Assembly: GCA_016210055.1 (NCBI GenBank)
Contig: JACQUZ010000069.1
Coordinates: 1 to 37,683, forward strand
Length of the DNA: 37,683 nt
From: Deltaproteobacteria bacterium
GTDB taxonomy: Bacteria; Myxococcota_A; Polyangia; Haliangiales; SHYZ01
Direction of reading: 5' to 3'
Shown: one piece after another, positions 1 to 10,000 of the stretch
Layout: every line of letters begins with the position of its first letter
How positions within the stretch are numbered: position 1 is the stretch's first letter
Translations under genes and position numbers: made by a program
The notes under the pieces: model-generated
Told to the model about the DNA's origin: nothing
The model's input: the letters and a program-made list of their open reading frames with translations, nothing else
Databases searched by the model: none

Positions 1-107
1 CCCGGCTGGCTTCGTTGCTCGTCGGTTAAATACCGACGGGTATTCGCCCTCCTCGCGCCTCGCCATCCGGGCGCCTCGACCGCGATCATCGATCGATTTA
101 TTCATCC

Positions 108-127
108 GCGGGCCCTTAGGGGCCCGC
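108..127 (-). terminator. GC hairpin after the OmpA/TSP3 gene, possible terminator
   Basis: GCGGGCCC (108-115) and GGGCCCGC (120-127) form a perfect 8-bp GC stem with a 4-nt loop, just past the stop codon of the leftward gene that ends at 133. No clear U-tract follows on the minus strand (the downstream sequence is GGATGAATAAAT), so it is not a textbook intrinsic terminator. Position and stem strength make a transcript-end role plausible. Confidence 0.45.
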
Positions 128-132
128 CGCTG

Positions 133-1593
133 CTATTCTGCGAGGATTTCCACCTCGAGCTTCATGTCCTCGGGCATGTCCTTCTCGTCGGGATGCTTGG
201 CCTCTGTCTCCAGGCGCGATCCAGCTACCCCCTTCATGACCAGGTACGCCTTCACCAGCTCGACGCGCTTGAGCGAGTGGTCCAGGTTCTCCTCGACTGA
301 CCTCCGGTCCCAGCTCGCCATGATGAGCTTGATCCGAACCGACGGATTGGCTGCGAGCGCGCGTGCCAGGCGGTTCAACGAATCTTGGGTGCGATGCGCC
401 ATTTTCACGCCCCGGAAGAGGACCGGTGACAACGGCCCCTTCACCAGCCTTTGGAGCTGCGGCGACAGCTTCCCCGCCTCCCCTTCTCTTGTTGGTTCGG
501 CTTGCCGGGCTTCCTCGGTGCTCACCCTTGCAGCTTCACCAGCGCTCTTGCCACCACTCTCCTCCTCGCCGGTGCCTGCCGTCTCGCCCCCTTGAGGCTT
601 GTCCTCGCTCGCCGCTTCGGCAGTCGCTGGCGGATCGGTGCAGCCGTCCTTGTCCTGATCGACCCCGTCCTTGGGCGCCTCGTCTGGGCACTTGTCTTGC
701 GAGCCGAGGAGTCCGTCCTCATCGTTGTCCCGCTCCGGGCACCCGTCGTCGTCGTCCACGCCGTTCTCGGACTCGGCCTGGTCGGGGCACTTGTCGCTCG
801 TGTCCGCGACCTTGTCGTCGTCGTTATCGACGTCGGGACAACCGTCGTCGTCGTGGAAACCGTCGAGGTCCTCCTTTTCGCTCGGGCACCAGTCGTCGAT
901 GAGCGGCACGCCATCCCCGTCAGCGTCTTCCGGCAGCTTCTCCACTTCTTGCTTCGCCGGCGGCGGGCCGCCCCCGCCGAATCGCCCATAAACTCCCACA
1001 AGGAACTCGTAGCGCGCGGTCCCGATCTCGTCCTCGACCGTCGGGACGTACAGCGCCCGACCTTCCATGCGAACACCCAACCAGTCGGTCGGCAGGAACT
1101 TGAATCCCACTCCACCATTTATGACGGGATCGGTGTCGGACGACTTGAGCGGGACCTTCAGCTCCGAGTCCTCAGTGTAGGGCTCTGTCCGCGCGGATGT
1201 CACCGCGCCCCCACCTACTGCGACAAAGGGCCTAAACAGGGCCCCCGTAGTCAGATTCAATACGGCGTGGGCTCGATAAGACACCGCCAAGAAATCGGTG
1301 GCCCCATCTAATTCCGATCCAATTTCATTGGCCCTGGCCGGCGTTAATGATATCTCGCCCTCCACCGAGAACCGCGAATGAAGGGCGTAACCCGCTCGCA
1401 TTCCGAATGAAAGGAAACTCTCTACCGCGTGGGTCGTGGTCCCAGCGGTGAATACCTGCGCCCCTGCGACCACGCCCGTCTCGATGGGGTTTCGCACGCT
1501 TCCAGCAAGGGCAGGCACGGTGCTAAAGCCCAAGACACACCCAATGCCGACCGCGTAATTCCCGATCCACACGTTGAGTTCCCGCCAAATCAT
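133..1593 (-). CDS. Outer-membrane beta-barrel protein with thrombospondin type 3 repeats and OmpA-like C-terminus
   Basis: The 486-residue product starts with a hydrophobic export segment (about 8-31, ending PALAG). An 8-strand-like barrel of alternating polar and apolar stretches follows to about residue 205, containing VGGGAV and GVGFKF motifs typical of OmpA-type porin-like barrels. Residues about 222-325 are acidic thrombospondin type 3 repeats (DADGDGVPLIDDWCP, DNDEDGLLGSQDKCP), which bind calcium in known families. The C-terminal ~105 residues resemble a divergent OmpA peptidoglycan-binding domain: a VLF start, a long helix, then SLKRVELVKAYLVMKGV. The usual GHTD loop is replaced by ASWDRR, so binding is uncertain. 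The likely role is an envelope protein linking outer membrane and cell wall. It is divergent from the lipoprotein gene at 1687, with 93 bp between. The start ATG lacks a good ribosome-binding site; the internal GTG before WIGNYAVG is an alternative. Confidence 0.85.
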   Translation of the reverse strand: MIWRELNVWIGNYAVGIGCVLGFSTVPALAGSVRNPIETGVVAGAQVFTAGTTTHAVESFLSFGMRAGYALHSRFSVEGEISLTPARANEIGSELDGATDFLAVSYRAHAVLNLTTGALFRPFVAVGGGAVTSARTEPYTEDSELKVPLKSSDTDPVINGGVGFKFLPTDWLGVRMEGRALYVPTVEDEIGTARYEFLVGVYGRFGGGGPPPAKQEVEKLPEDADGDGVPLIDDWCPSEKEDLDGFHDDDGCPDVDNDDDKVADTSDKCPDQAESENGVDDDDGCPERDNDEDGLLGSQDKCPDEAPKDGVDQDKDGCTDPPATAEAASEDKPQGGETAGTGEEESGGKSAGEAARVSTEEARQAEPTREGEAGKLSPQLQRLVKGPLSPVLFRGVKMAHRTQDSLNRLARALAANPSVRIKLIMASWDRRSVEENLDHSLKRVELVKAYLVMKGVAGSRLETEAKHPDEKDMPEDMKLEVEILAE

Positions 1594-1686
1594 ATCTTGG
1601 CAGGCGATGCGGGCTCAAGGTTTTTCAGCCACCAGGAACCCAATGGCTGCTATCTTGTAGAGGAATCACTTCGCTGGGGGACGTGA

Positions 1687-4600
1687 TTGATTAGGCGACT
1701 GATTACTGCTCGCTCCTTATCGATCTTAATCGCGATCATCGGCGCTGGCGCTGGCTGTGATGAGAAGCACCTCTCCACGCCCGACGGCGGAAGTCCGAAA
1801 AAGGACGAAGGCAAGACAGACGTCGTCGGGACCGACGTCTCGCCTCCCAACATTGAGTTCCTAAAGCCAAAGAGCGGCGACAAGGTATCTGGTCTGGTCG
1901 AGCTCCAGCTCGCGGCCGTCGACGACAAGGGGGTCGAAAAGGTCGAGCTCATCGTCGCGGACGCGCCGCTCACGACGCTACGGTCGTCACCCTTTAGGAC
2001 CACGTGGGACACGCGCGGATTCCCTCCGGGGACCTACACCATGGTCGCTGTCGCCACGGACGTGGCCAAGAAGACGGCCCGCGCAGAGATCCAGGTCGAG
2101 ATCCTCTCGACGGGCGGAGACGCCAAGCCGGCGCTAGCCATCCTTTCGCCGCTCCCCGGCGCTCCGGCCTGCGGAAAGGTTCGCATCACCGTGAGCGCGA
2201 GGGACGACAAGGGAGTCGCCCGGGTGGACTTCTACGGCGACGACCTTCACCTCGGATCGGACATTGCGCCTCCCTATGAGCACGAATGGAACCTCGACTC
2301 GGTGCCGCCGGGCAATCATTCGGTTCGCGCCGTGGCGGTCGACACCATCGGCCAGGATGCGGAGCATGTCGTGGCCCTCACGGCCTGCGACCAGTTCCCG
2401 GTCGTGGTGATCGAGGCCCCGCAAAGCGGCGGCGTAGTCGGCGGGGACGTGCCCATCCGCGTCAAGGTCACGGACGACGTGGGAATCGCACGCGTGCGCG
2501 TGCTCGTCGATGGAGTCACTTGGCGCGAAGTCACCGAGGGTCCATTCGACTTCTCCTGGCCCAGCGATGCGTGGCCCGCCGGGCCGCACGTCCTCCGCGC
2601 GGTGGCAATCGACACAAGGCCCCAGTCCTCATTTCACGAGGTCCAGGTGACTGTCGATCGGACGCCCCCGCGAGCGTGGATCCAGTCGCCATCCGAGGAC
2701 GGCGAACGTGAGGGGGACTTTGACGTGGTCGTGGGGGCGAGCGACGACACGGGCGTCAAGAAGGTTGTCTTATCGGTTGATGGCACCGAGGCGGCGTCCT
2801 GGACAGCGCCCCCTTACTCCTATCCATTCACTGTCTCGAAGCACAAGTGCGGCGCGCACCTTCTCGAGGCGCGGGCATTGGACGGGCGCGACCAGCGCGG
2901 GTACGACTCACGCGTGATCCAGGTGAAAGACGCCTGTGACCAGGACTGCGACGGCAGCCGCGCGCTCGGCGCATGCGGCGGCGACGACTGCAACGACGCC
3001 AACCGGCACGTCAACCCCGCTGCGGTCGACCTGGCCGGCGATACCGTTGACGCGGACTGTGACGGCGTCGATGGAGTTGATTCGGATAAGGACGGCTTTG
3101 CGTCCAATGCGAGCGGCGGAAACGACTGCAACGACGGGGATGGTCGGGTCCACCCTGCCGCTAGCGACGTCACCACCGACGGTACGGACCAGAATTGCGA
3201 TGGCGTCGACGGCATCGATGCGGACGGCGATCGATATCCCTCCATCGCTGGCGGCGGCACGGACTGCAACGACGATGACAACAAGATGTACCCCGGTGCG
3301 CCAGACTCCCATGGCGACGGCGTGGACCAGAACTGTGATGGCGCAGATGGCGTGGATCGAGACAAGGACACCTACGCCTCCTTCGCCAGTGGAGGGAGCG
3401 ACTGCAATGATCAGGCGCCAACGATCTATCCAGGCGCCCCCGACACCGCTGGCGACGGCGTCGACCAGAACTGCGATGCCGTCGACGGCGTGGACGCTGA
3501 CAAGGACGGCTTCGCCTCGCTTGTCTCCGGGGGCGGTGATTGTGACGACTCGTCCAAGACCCGCAACCCGGGCGTGGCCGACTTGGTTGGGGACGGCATC
3601 GACCAGAACTGCGACGGCGTTGATGGCACGGATCGGGACAAGGACACGCATGTCTCCTTCGCGAGCGGCGGGGACGACTGCAACGACAACGCGGCGGCCA
3701 CCTACCCCGGAGCGCCTGATGCATTTGGCGACGAGGTGGATCAAAACTGCGACGGTGCGGACGGCGTCGACGGCGATCGCGACGGTTATGCCTCCCTGGC
3801 CTCTCTTGGAAACGACTGCGACGACACGACCAACACCCGTCACCCGGCGGCGACTGACACGGTGGGGGACGGCATCGACCAGAATTGCGACGGCATCGAC
3901 GGCGTGGACGTCGACCGCGACAAGCATGCTTCGATTGCTTCCGGCGGAGATGACTGCGACGACGGCTCGGCAGGAATCTACCCCGGTGCCACGGACCGCT
4001 TCGGCGATGGCGTCGACCAGAACTGCGATGACGCCGACGGCGTCGACTCCGACAAGGACGGCTTCGCCTCCTTGGCGTCGGGCGGAAGTGACTGCGACGA
4101 CGCCTTGAGCGGCATCCGCCCCAGCGCAGGAGACTCGGTCGGCGATTCGGTAGACCAGAACTGCGACGGGGTCGACGGGGAGGATGCCGATAAGGACGGG
4201 GTTGCCTCGGTGACGTCCGGTGGAACCGACTGCAACGACGCCGCCCCAGCGATCCGTCCGGGCGCCGCCGACCCCATCGATGGCGTGGACCAGAACTGCG
4301 ATGGCATGGACGGTCTCGACGTGGACAAGGACGGCTACCTCTCCACCCAGTCGGGCGGCGTGGACTGCGACGACGGGAACGCCGGCATCCACCCGGGGTG
4401 GAGACAAGTGGTCACGACCGTTGACTCCAAAGGTGACGTTGGCAGCGCCACTTCGTTGGTCCTGGACGCAAATGGCAAGGCGCACGTGAGCTACTACGAT
4501 ATGACCCAGGGAGACCTGAAGTACGCGACCAACGCCGCGGGCACCTGGGCCTTGGCGGTGGTGGATTCGCTAGGAGACCTAGGTGACGACAGTGCCATCG

Positions 4601-6519
4601 CCGTCGACGGGAATGGCGGCGTGCACATCGCCTACCACGACGGCACTTCCGACGGCAACGGGAAGCTCAAGTACGCCACCAACGCGAGCGGCGCCTGGGT
4701 CGCGACGACCGTCGACTCGTCCAATGACGTGGGGACCGACGTCTCCATGGGCCTCGATGGCAATGGAAAGGCCTACATCAGCTATTACGATTTCACGAAC
4801 GGCAACCTCAAGTACGCGACCAACAAGACCGGCGCCTGGGTGGTTTCTACGCTCGACTCGACAGGGGATGTTGGGATGTTCACCTCCCTCGCCGTCACGA
4901 GCGGCGGCCTGGTCCACGTGAGCTACCTCGATTTCGGCAACGGCAACCTAAAGTACGCCACCAACGCCTCCGGCACCTGGGTCGTGAGCACCATTGACTC
5001 GGCGGGGGATGTGGGCTGGAGCACGTCGATTGCCCTCGATAGCCTGGGCAAGGTGCACGTGAGCTACTACGACGCCACCAACACGTCATTGAAGTACGCC
5101 ACCAACTCCGGCAAGTCGTGGACCGCCGAGACGGTCGACGCGTCCGGTGACGTCGGTTTCGGCTCTTCAATCAAGATCGACTCGTCGGGCTACGTTCATG
5201 TCGTCTCGTACAAGGATGTTTACGGGGATCTCCGGTACGCCACGAATGGCTCGGGAGCTTGGTCAACAAGGACGCTGCTCTCAGCAGGCGACGTCGGCGG
5301 TGACGCATCGCTCGCGCTCGACTCCCAGGGCAGCCTGCATGTGAGCCATTACAACGCGAGCTATCGCGACCTCGAGCATGCCGTCTTCACGCCTGGCCCG
5401 TCCCCCGCGGACACAGTGGCGGATGGCGTGGACCAGAACTGCGACGGCGTCGACGGTGAAGACGCCGACGGCGACGGCTATGCCTCAGAGGCCAGCCTTG
5501 GCACCGACTGCAACGATGATGACTATGCGGTGACGGCCTGGATTCCAGGCGCGCTCCCCGACGCCGCCTCAGCCAAGGAAACGGTCCTGAGGGTGGATTC
5601 GAGCGGAAAAGCTCATCTCGTGTACTACGATGGGACGACCGCCGACCTCGAGTACGCCACCAATGCGAGCGGGACTTGGGTGACCCAGTCGGTCGATACA
5701 ACGGGGAACGTGGGACGGTTCGCCTCGATGACGCTCGGCGCAGGGAACAAGCTCCACGTGGCCTACTACGATTCGACGAATGGCGATCTCAAGTACGCCA
5801 CCAATGCGTCTGGGTCGTGGGTGAAGACCACGGTCGACAGCACTGGGAACGTGGGCGGGTACACGTCCATCGCCCTCGACAAGGCGGGCAAGCTCCACGT
5901 GAACTACTACGACTTCACGAGCAGCGACCTCAAGTACCCCACCAACGCCACGGGCGCCTGTGTCATGACCTCCGTCGATACGACAGGGGACGTCGGCGCC
6001 TTCTCGTCGATAGCCCTCGATTCGGCCGGGAAGGCGCACGTGAGCTACTGGTCGGCGGGCTCCGACGGGGCCCTCAAGTACGCCACCAACGCGTCGGGAT
6101 CGTGGGTATTGACCGTGATCGACGCGATGGGAGATGCCGGGCGTTACTCGTCAATCGCAGTCGACGGCCTGGACAAGGTCCATGTCGCCTACTTCGAGGC
6201 CGCGGAGACGAACCTGCGATACGCGACGAACAACTCGGGCACCTGGGTCACGCGGACCATCGACAGCACCGGAGACGTCGGCCGGTTCGCGTCCTTGGCG
6301 GTGGGCTCCGATTTCGCCGCCCGCATTGGGTACTGGGACCAGTCAAAAGGCCGCATGAAATTCGCCTCGAACCGCACCGGGACCTGGGTAACGCAAGTTG
6401 TGGATCTCTTCGGCAACGTGGGGAGCTACGGCTCGCTAGCCCTCGACTCGTCTGGGAAGGCACACCTTTCTTATGCCGACGCGGGAGGCCTCGTGCGTTA
6501 CGCCGCGCCTTGCCAATGA
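1687..6519 (+). CDS. Giant surface lipoprotein: Ig-like domains, MopE-type Cys/Asp repeats and two propeller-like repeat blocks
   Basis: The 1610-residue product starts at TTG, preceded by a GGGGG tract; a GTG four bases upstream is out of frame and soon stops. The signal peptide ends in a lipobox-like GAGC, with lipidation Cys at 24. Four bacterial Ig-like domains follow (about 55-413; DDKGVEKVEL, DDVGIARVRV). Next is a run of about ten MopE-type units (about 415-905; DCND...PGA...GDGVDQNCDGVDGVD.D.DG.AS). Two blocks of ~47-residue units carry the motif VDS.GDVG..TSIALD..GK.HVSYYD...LKYATN..G.W, seven units each (about 906-1236 and 1283-1610). An eleventh MopE unit separates them. MopE-type units are known from metal-binding surface proteins of methanotrophs. 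The repeat blocks look like beta-propellers. The gene meets the 6523-7041 gene tail to tail with a 3-bp gap. The product is probably displayed on the cell surface; ligand and function are unknown. Confidence 0.9.
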   Translation: MIRRLITARSLSILIAIIGAGAGCDEKHLSTPDGGSPKKDEGKTDVVGTDVSPPNIEFLKPKSGDKVSGLVELQLAAVDDKGVEKVELIVADAPLTTLRSSPFRTTWDTRGFPPGTYTMVAVATDVAKKTARAEIQVEILSTGGDAKPALAILSPLPGAPACGKVRITVSARDDKGVARVDFYGDDLHLGSDIAPPYEHEWNLDSVPPGNHSVRAVAVDTIGQDAEHVVALTACDQFPVVVIEAPQSGGVVGGDVPIRVKVTDDVGIARVRVLVDGVTWREVTEGPFDFSWPSDAWPAGPHVLRAVAIDTRPQSSFHEVQVTVDRTPPRAWIQSPSEDGEREGDFDVVVGASDDTGVKKVVLSVDGTEAASWTAPPYSYPFTVSKHKCGAHLLEARALDGRDQRGYDSRVIQVKDACDQDCDGSRALGACGGDDCNDANRHVNPAAVDLAGDTVDADCDGVDGVDSDKDGFASNASGGNDCNDGDGRVHPAASDVTTDGTDQNCDGVDGIDADGDRYPSIAGGGTDCNDDDNKMYPGAPDSHGDGVDQNCDGADGVDRDKDTYASFASGGSDCNDQAPTIYPGAPDTAGDGVDQNCDAVDGVDADKDGFASLVSGGGDCDDSSKTRNPGVADLVGDGIDQNCDGVDGTDRDKDTHVSFASGGDDCNDNAAATYPGAPDAFGDEVDQNCDGADGVDGDRDGYASLASLGNDCDDTTNTRHPAATDTVGDGIDQNCDGIDGVDVDRDKHASIASGGDDCDDGSAGIYPGATDRFGDGVDQNCDDADGVDSDKDGFASLASGGSDCDDALSGIRPSAGDSVGDSVDQNCDGVDGEDADKDGVASVTSGGTDCNDAAPAIRPGAADPIDGVDQNCDGMDGLDVDKDGYLSTQSGGVDCDDGNAGIHPGWRQVVTTVDSKGDVGSATSLVLDANGKAHVSYYDMTQGDLKYATNAAGTWALAVVDSLGDLGDDSAIAVDGNGGVHIAYHDGTSDGNGKLKYATNASGAWVATTVDSSNDVGTDVSMGLDGNGKAYISYYDFTNGNLKYATNKTGAWVVSTLDSTGDVGMFTSLAVTSGGLVHVSYLDFGNGNLKYATNASGTWVVSTIDSAGDVGWSTSIALDSLGKVHVSYYDATNTSLKYATNSGKSWTAETVDASGDVGFGSSIKIDSSGYVHVVSYKDVYGDLRYATNGSGAWSTRTLLSAGDVGGDASLALDSQGSLHVSHYNASYRDLEHAVFTPGPSPADTVADGVDQNCDGVDGEDADGDGYASEASLGTDCNDDDYAVTAWIPGALPDAASAKETVLRVDSSGKAHLVYYDGTTADLEYATNASGTWVTQSVDTTGNVGRFASMTLGAGNKLHVAYYDSTNGDLKYATNASGSWVKTTVDSTGNVGGYTSIALDKAGKLHVNYYDFTSSDLKYPTNATGACVMTSVDTTGDVGAFSSIALDSAGKAHVSYWSAGSDGALKYATNASGSWVLTVIDAMGDAGRYSSIAVDGLDKVHVAYFEAAETNLRYATNNSGTWVTRTIDSTGDVGRFASLAVGSDFAARIGYWDQSKGRMKFASNRTGTWVTQVVDLFGNVGSYGSLALDSSGKAHLSYADAGGLVRYAAPCQ
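2936..4400 (+). repeat. Tandem MopE-type repeat array (about ten units, ~147 bp each)
   Basis: This is an in-frame tandem array inside the lipoprotein gene. Each unit encodes about 49 residues with two invariant half-motifs: D(Q)NCDG.DG.D.D.DG.AS and GG.DC(N/D)D......PGA.D..GDGVD. The DNA repeats are diverged but register is kept. Their regular GAC/GGC codon pattern also opens long reading frames on the opposite strand, which are artefacts. Confidence 0.85.
4408..6510 (+). repeat. Two blocks of seven ~47-residue propeller-like repeats split by one MopE unit
   Basis: Counting the Y(Y/W/F/H)D position, the first block (about 4408-5395) has seven units and the second (about 5560-6510) has seven. 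The first unit of the second block lacks the leading VDS.GDVG strand. Between them (about 5400-5540) lies the second half of a MopE unit whose first half (DCDDGNAGIHPG) precedes the first block. Seven plus seven suggests twin seven-bladed beta-propellers; the fold is inferred, not shown. Confidence 0.7.
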
Positions 6520-6522
6520 TTC

Positions 6523-7041
6523 CTAAATTCGCGACGGCAGGATAACGTACTCCACGCGGATGTCGTGCTCAGCGCTGGGTTGATCATTCGATGGAGCCGA
6601 GTGGACCTCTTGCGCGAGCTCAGTAGGATATTCCCTACCACCGCTCGGTGTCGGTGACTCCTCGCCAGCGCCGAGCGTGAGCTCCCGAATCAAGACGTCG
6701 ATGGCGATGGCCACTCGCTGAGGTTCACGCGCCTCGGGAAGAGTCAAGAGATAGGGCTGGAGCAGAGGGTCGATGTCCGACGGCCCCATTACCGCCTGGG
6801 CAATCCCCGACACGACATAGGGGACATTCGACCCGACGTGAAGGAGCGGGCCCGAGGCGAGCAATACGGACCCCTCGAGCCACCAGCTTACCTCGGAGGG
6901 GATTACATCCGCTTCGATGGCCGACAGGACGTCCGCATCGATGACCTGCGTCGCAAAGCCCTCTGCAGCAGATGCTTCACGTCCCCAAGCCAGGGCTCCG
7001 AGCGCGAGGCCAAGCTGAACGCTGTGTCGTAGCTGGTTCAT
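6523..7041 (-). CDS. Small secreted protein, WxL-like subunit family (paralogue of the 16947-17516 product)
   Basis: The 172-residue product has a Sec signal peptide (about 1-25; LGLALGALAWGREASA). The mature part begins TQVIDADVLSAIEADVIP and holds SWWLEG followed by HVGSNVPYVVSG, and it ends in a strand-like IRVEYVILP. This matches in order the 16947-17516 protein (QTVDADINSALSVSI, TPWLLSQG, ANIPYHLQVS, YHMVITFTII). I read both as one family resembling the WxL domain of Gram-positive cell-surface proteins (a Trp-x-Leu motif and a C-terminal beta strand), although the match is weak and by eye. I chose the ATG at 7041: it overlaps the stop of the Cys-rich gene as ATGA, indicating translational coupling. 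A GTG at 7053 is a longer alternative. The middle (about 85-160) is polar and poorly conserved relative to the paralogue. Confidence 0.75.
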   Translation of the reverse strand: MNQLRHSVQLGLALGALAWGREASAAEGFATQVIDADVLSAIEADVIPSEVSWWLEGSVLLASGPLLHVGSNVPYVVSGIAQAVMGPSDIDPLLQPYLLTLPEAREPQRVAIAIDVLIRELTLGAGEESPTPSGGREYPTELAQEVHSAPSNDQPSAEHDIRVEYVILPSRI

Positions 7042-10000
7042 TTTGCAATGCACTCGCCGCAGTCACCAGCGCAGGAGAGGCAGCTCTCGCCCCCTTCGTC
7101 GAAGTCACACACGTTGTTCCCGCAGGCGCCACCGCTGCAGGAGAGCCCGCACTGGGTCTGCACCTGCCAAATGCACGTCCCGTCCCAGCTGGAGACACAG
7201 CAGAACGAATCAACGTCGCAGATCTTCTTTACGCAGGGATCGCACCTTGGATCCAGAGGCAGGCCGGGCGTGCAAAGCGAGTGCGTGCACAGCGACGCCC
7301 CGCAATCAGCGGCGCAGGTGCCGGAGCTCTCTCCTGCCTCGCAGGTCCCGTTGCCGCACTTGTCACTGCAGCTGCCGCAGTCCACCGGGCACGGCTTCGC
7401 CCCGCCGCAGCTCTCGCCGATGAACGGGTCGCACGTGCCGTCCCCGCACGTGTCGCACGGCCCGCAATCGAGGGAGCAGGTGGAGCAGGTCTCGCCGGGG
7501 GCCGTGCAGGTCCCGTCACCGCAGCCCGCCGCACACGAGCCGCAATCGAGGGAGCACGTGCCGCAGTTCTCGCCCGCCCAGTAGTGGCAGCTCCCGTCCC
7601 CGCACCGGGCATTGCACGACTTGCAATCAAAGGGGCACGTCGCGCAGTTTTCCGATGCCTCACAGGTCCCATTTCCGCACGCTGCCGTGCACGTCCCGCA
7701 GTCGGCTGCACAGGTCATGCACGTCTCGCCGCCTCCGCACGTCCCATCCCCACACGCGCTGCACGACGACGAGCATGTCCATGTCGACTCATTGACGCAC
7801 ACTTCGTCCCAGGCGCCGCTGCAGCAGAACGGATCGAGCGCGCACACCATCTCGACGCACGGATCGCAGTTCTTTGGCAGCGGCCCCCCTACCTCACACA
7901 GGGCGTGGCTGCACTTGGCGCATGTCCCACAGTCTCCAGGGCAGCTGGCACAGGTCTCACCGGCGATCGTCTCGCACGTCTTGTTTCCGCACACCGAAGT
8001 GCATGGGCCGCAGTCGCTTCCGCAGGTGTAGCAGTTCTCGTTGCTCGTGCACTGGCCGTCGCCGCAGTACGGGCACGCCCCACAATCGACCGCGCAGGTG
8101 GAGCAGCTCTCGCTCCCCAGGCTGCAAATCCCATCGCCGCAAGCGACCGGGCAGTCGACCGCGCAGGTCCCAGGGTTCTCGGCCCCGTCGCAGGTCCCAT
8201 CGCCGCACACCACGGGGCAGTCCGCCGGGCAGGAGCCTGGCGATTCGCCGACGCCGCAGGTGCCATCTCCGCAAGCGCACGCGCCACAATCCATGGGGCA
8301 TGACGCACAGGTCTCTGCGCCGTTGCACGTCGCGTCACCGCAGGCCGCGGCGCACGCGCCGCAGTCGCCGGGGCAGTTGGAACACGTGTCGCCGCCATTG
8401 CATGTACCATCTCCGCAGGACGCGGGGCAGGCCCCGCAATCCATGAGGCAGGTCGAGCAGCTCTCGGTGCCGTTGCAAGAGCCATCGCCGCAGAGCGGCG
8501 GGCAGGCACCACAGTCGAGGGTGCAGGTCGTGCAGTTCTCGGTGCCGTTGCACGCGCCGTCACCGCATGCAGGCGGGCACGATCCGCAGTCGGTCACGCA
8601 CGTCGTGCAGGTCTCGGCGCCATTGCACGACGCGTCCCCACAGGATGCCGCGCACGCGCCGCAATCGCCCGGGCAGGAGCCGCAAGTTTCCCCGCCGTTG
8701 CACGCGCCGTCGCCGCACCCCGGCGGGCACGCGCAGTCCACGCCGCAGGTCGCGCAGGTCTCGGTTCCGTTGCAGGTCCCGTCGCCGCACGCAGGCGGGC
8801 AGGAGCCACAGTCCGTCGCGCAGGTCGTGCAGTCCTCGGCGCCGTTGCACGCGGCGTCGCCACACACCGGCGCGCATGCCCCGCAGTCAAAGGAACAGGT
8901 GGAGCAGGTCTCGAGTCCGTTGCACAAGTTGTCGCCGCATGCCGCCGGGCAAGCACCGCAATCGGAGGGGCAGATGGAACAACTCTCCGTCCCGTTGCAA
9001 GTCCCGTCACCGCACGACGGTGGGCAGGAGCCACAGTCCGTCGCGCAGCTCGAGCAGTTCTCGACGCCGTTGCAGGCACCGTCCCCGCACCAGGGCGGGC
9101 ACGCGCCGCAGTCAGTGCTGCACGTGGAGCAGTCCTCCGTGCCGTTGCACGTACCATCGCCGCATGTGGGCGGGCACGCGCCGCAGTCGGCCGCGCAGGT
9201 CGAGCAGCTCTCGGTCGGGGAAGTGCAAGTGGCGTCACCGCACACCACGGGGCAGGTGCCGCAATCGGCTGCACAGGTGGAGCAGGTTTCGCCAGGCGGA
9301 GTGCACGTTCCATCGCCGCACACCGCGGGGCACGCTCCACAGTCGGCCGCGCAGCTGCCGCAGGTCTCCGCCCCGTTGCAGGCAGCGTCCCCGCACACCG
9401 TCGGGCACACGCCGCAGTCGGCCGCGCAGGTCGAGCAGCTCTCGCCCGACATGTCGTTACAAATCCCATCACCACAGAACGGACAGCCCCCGCAGTCGCC
9501 AGGGCAGGTGGAGCAGCTCTCTGTCGCGTCGCACATCAAGTCGCCACAAGTGGACGCGCAGGTCCCGCAGTCTCCTGGGCAGCTCAGGCAGTTCTCGCCC
9601 CAAGAGCAGCCGCCAGAACCGCACGTCGCGCATCCGCCGCAATCCGGTGAACACGTGGTGCAATCCTCACTACCCAAGCAAAGCCCGTCACCACAACCGC
9701 TCGCGCATGAGCAATCCACCTTGCAGGTAAGGCAACTCTCCCCAGGTCCACAGAACCCGTCACCACAGTTCGACGCCGGACACGCGCCGCAGTCCTCGGG
9801 GCATCCACCACAGTTCTCGCCAGCGGCGGTGTCGCACGTGCCATCCACAGTACAGGCCCCGCACATGATGTTGCACTGCATGATTGCCTGTCCGACACAC
9901 AGGGCATCCCAGACGGTCGTGCAGCACGTAGGATTGCTCCCGCACACCAACGCTGCGCAAGGATCGCAGTACGACTTCAACGGCGGGCCAGTCTCGCAGA

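Noticed and set aside
30..43. ATACC/GGTAT inverted repeat at the left edge
   Set aside because: Only 5 bp of stem with a 4-nt loop, no adjacent gene end or promoter to support it.
451..1311. 286-codon plus-strand frame over the OmpA/TSP3 gene
   Set aside because: Antisense of a gene with signal peptide, TSP3 repeats and C-terminal domain; no supporting motif.
2908..4485. 525-codon minus-strand frame within the MopE array
   Set aside because: Antisense artefact of GAC/GGC-rich repeats; composition is Val/Ala/Arg-rich with no domain.
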